From JAYZDF01 sp036337945 (GTDB taxonomy: Bacteria; Myxococcota; Kuafuiibacteriia; Kuafuiibacteriales; Kuafuiibacteriaceae), in NCBI GenBank assembly GCA_036337945.1, contig JAYZDF010000013.1, positions 1 to 22,627 of the forward strand: a stretch of DNA of 22,627 nt. The letters are read 5' to 3'. Shown one piece after another: positions 22,065 to 22,627 of the stretch. A program made the translations under genes and the position numbers. The notes under the pieces are model-generated. The model did not search any database. It was not told where the DNA came from and saw only the letters and a program-made list of their open reading frames with translations. The first letter of the stretch is position 1. The number at the start of each line of letters is the position of its first letter.

Positions 22065-22627
22065 ATGAGCGAACTTCAACAAGGCGCCGTTGAGGTCGCC
22101 AAAATACTTAATGATGCCGGATACGAAGTTTTTTACGCCGGCGGAAGTGTACGAGATCTGCTTTTGGGGCTTGAGCCAAAGGATTTTGACTTAGTTACAA
22201 GTGCGAAACCAGAAGAGATCGACGCACTCTTCCGCAGAACAGTATTGGTTGGAGCGAACTTCGGTGTAGTGAGGGTTCTATGGTCGAAGCGTCGAGAATA
22301 CGAGGTTGCTACATATCGCCGCGAAGGCAAATACACAGACGGCCGCAGGCCTGATGAAGTCATTTATTCGGATTCAAAGGAGGAGGACGTTCAGCGCCGA
22401 GATTTTACGATAAACGCCTTACTCATGGATCCGTTTACTCAAGAAATTTTCGATTTCGTATCTGGTGAAGATGACCTTTCGAAACGAAGAATAAGAGCAG
22501 TCGGTCACGCCGAGACGCGTTTTCAAGAAGACCGCCTAAGGCTTCTTCGTGCGATTCGGTTTGCGGCACGCTTTAACTTTGAAATTGAAAATGAAACGTA
22601 TGAGTCTATCTGTCGAAATGCGCAATT
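22065..22627 (+). CDS. CCA-adding tRNA nucleotidyltransferase / poly(A) polymerase family, 5' part
   Basis: The first 187 codons are visible; the gene runs off the right edge. The class II nucleotidyltransferase signature is complete: YAGGSVRDLLLGLEPKDFDLVT (GG-x-V-R-D plus the catalytic D-x-D), then RRDFTINALLMD, and EDRLRLLRAIRFAARF, the motif C/D region. Such enzymes either add CCA to tRNA 3' ends or polyadenylate RNA; sequence alone in this part does not decide which. The tRNA-Leu gene in this window lacks an encoded CCA, so the cell needs a CCA-adding enzyme and this is a fitting candidate. The gene begins two bases after the preceding lipoprotein stop, an unusual operon partner for an RNA enzyme. 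Confidence 0.93.
   Translation, partial: MSELQQGAVEVAKILNDAGYEVFYAGGSVRDLLLGLEPKDFDLVTSAKPEEIDALFRRTVLVGANFGVVRVLWSKRREYEVATYRREGKYTDGRRPDEVIYSDSKEEDVQRRDFTINALLMDPFTQEIFDFVSGEDDLSKRRIRAVGHAETRFQEDRLRLLRAIRFAARFNFEIENETYESICRNAQ

Overview
The window looks like a chromosomal stretch from a Gram-negative bacterium of moderate GC content (roughly half GC by eye). The best guess is the Myxococcota/Bradymonadota (former Deltaproteobacteria) group. The reasons are the cysteine-rich 'C-x-D-x-x-C-x-x-G-x-x-C' lipoproteins, an FHA plus DUF4388/PATAN regulator, a TPR-like plus cyclic-nucleotide-domain protein, a DivIVA-family protein beside YggS in a cell that also has MreB and diderm-type lipoproteins, and an HAD-IG 5'-nucleotidase. 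This is inference from gene content; no marker gene was compared. Coding density is very high: no stretch over 300 bases lacks a gene, and no insertion sequence, phage gene, CRISPR array or rRNA is visible.

Layout. 1-1050 (-): 5' part of a large cysteine-rich lipoprotein that enters an FG-GAP-type Ca-binding region and runs off the left edge. 1144-1998 (-): proC. 2148-4068 (+): maf, yggS and a divIVA-like gene. 4179-5898 (+): a possible GNAT-like protein followed closely by a YkgJ-type cysteine-cluster protein. 5938-8392 (-): an operon of three genes (NTF2-like lipoprotein, TPR protein, FHA-PATAN protein) transcribed from a good sigma70-like promoter. 8498-9754 (+): helical-repeat plus cNMP-domain protein. 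9807-13417 (+): the lower-glycolysis operon gap-pgk-tpiA, then secG, tRNA-Leu(GAG) and a clear intrinsic terminator. 13436-14935 (-): HAD-IG purine 5'-nucleotidase. 14976-16223 (+): lipoprotein with a low-complexity Ser/Gly/Asp linker. 16303-18859 (+): TerB-like protein, mreB, holA. 18980-22627 (+): two overlapping cysteine-rich lipoprotein genes followed, two bases later, by the 5' part of a CCA-adding/poly(A) polymerase gene.

How the parts relate. Most of the window is housekeeping: proline synthesis, nucleotide-pool cleaning, PLP homeostasis, glycolysis, secretion, cell shape, replication and tRNA maturation. Accessory surface-protein genes are set between these. The tRNA-Leu gene does not encode its CCA tail, which fits with the nucleotidyltransferase gene at the right edge. 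Four cysteine-rich predicted lipoproteins in 22 kb point to an elaborate disulfide-stabilised surface. Shine-Dalgarno sequences are mostly weak, and several genes that head transcription units have -10-like hexamers only 6-10 bases before their start codon, which suggests leaderless transcripts. I see no defence locus or clearly new system. The most unusual items are the interrupted jelly-roll/cysteine-rich lipoprotein, the GNAT-like/YkgJ pair, and the cNMP domain that lacks the usual phosphate-binding arginine.
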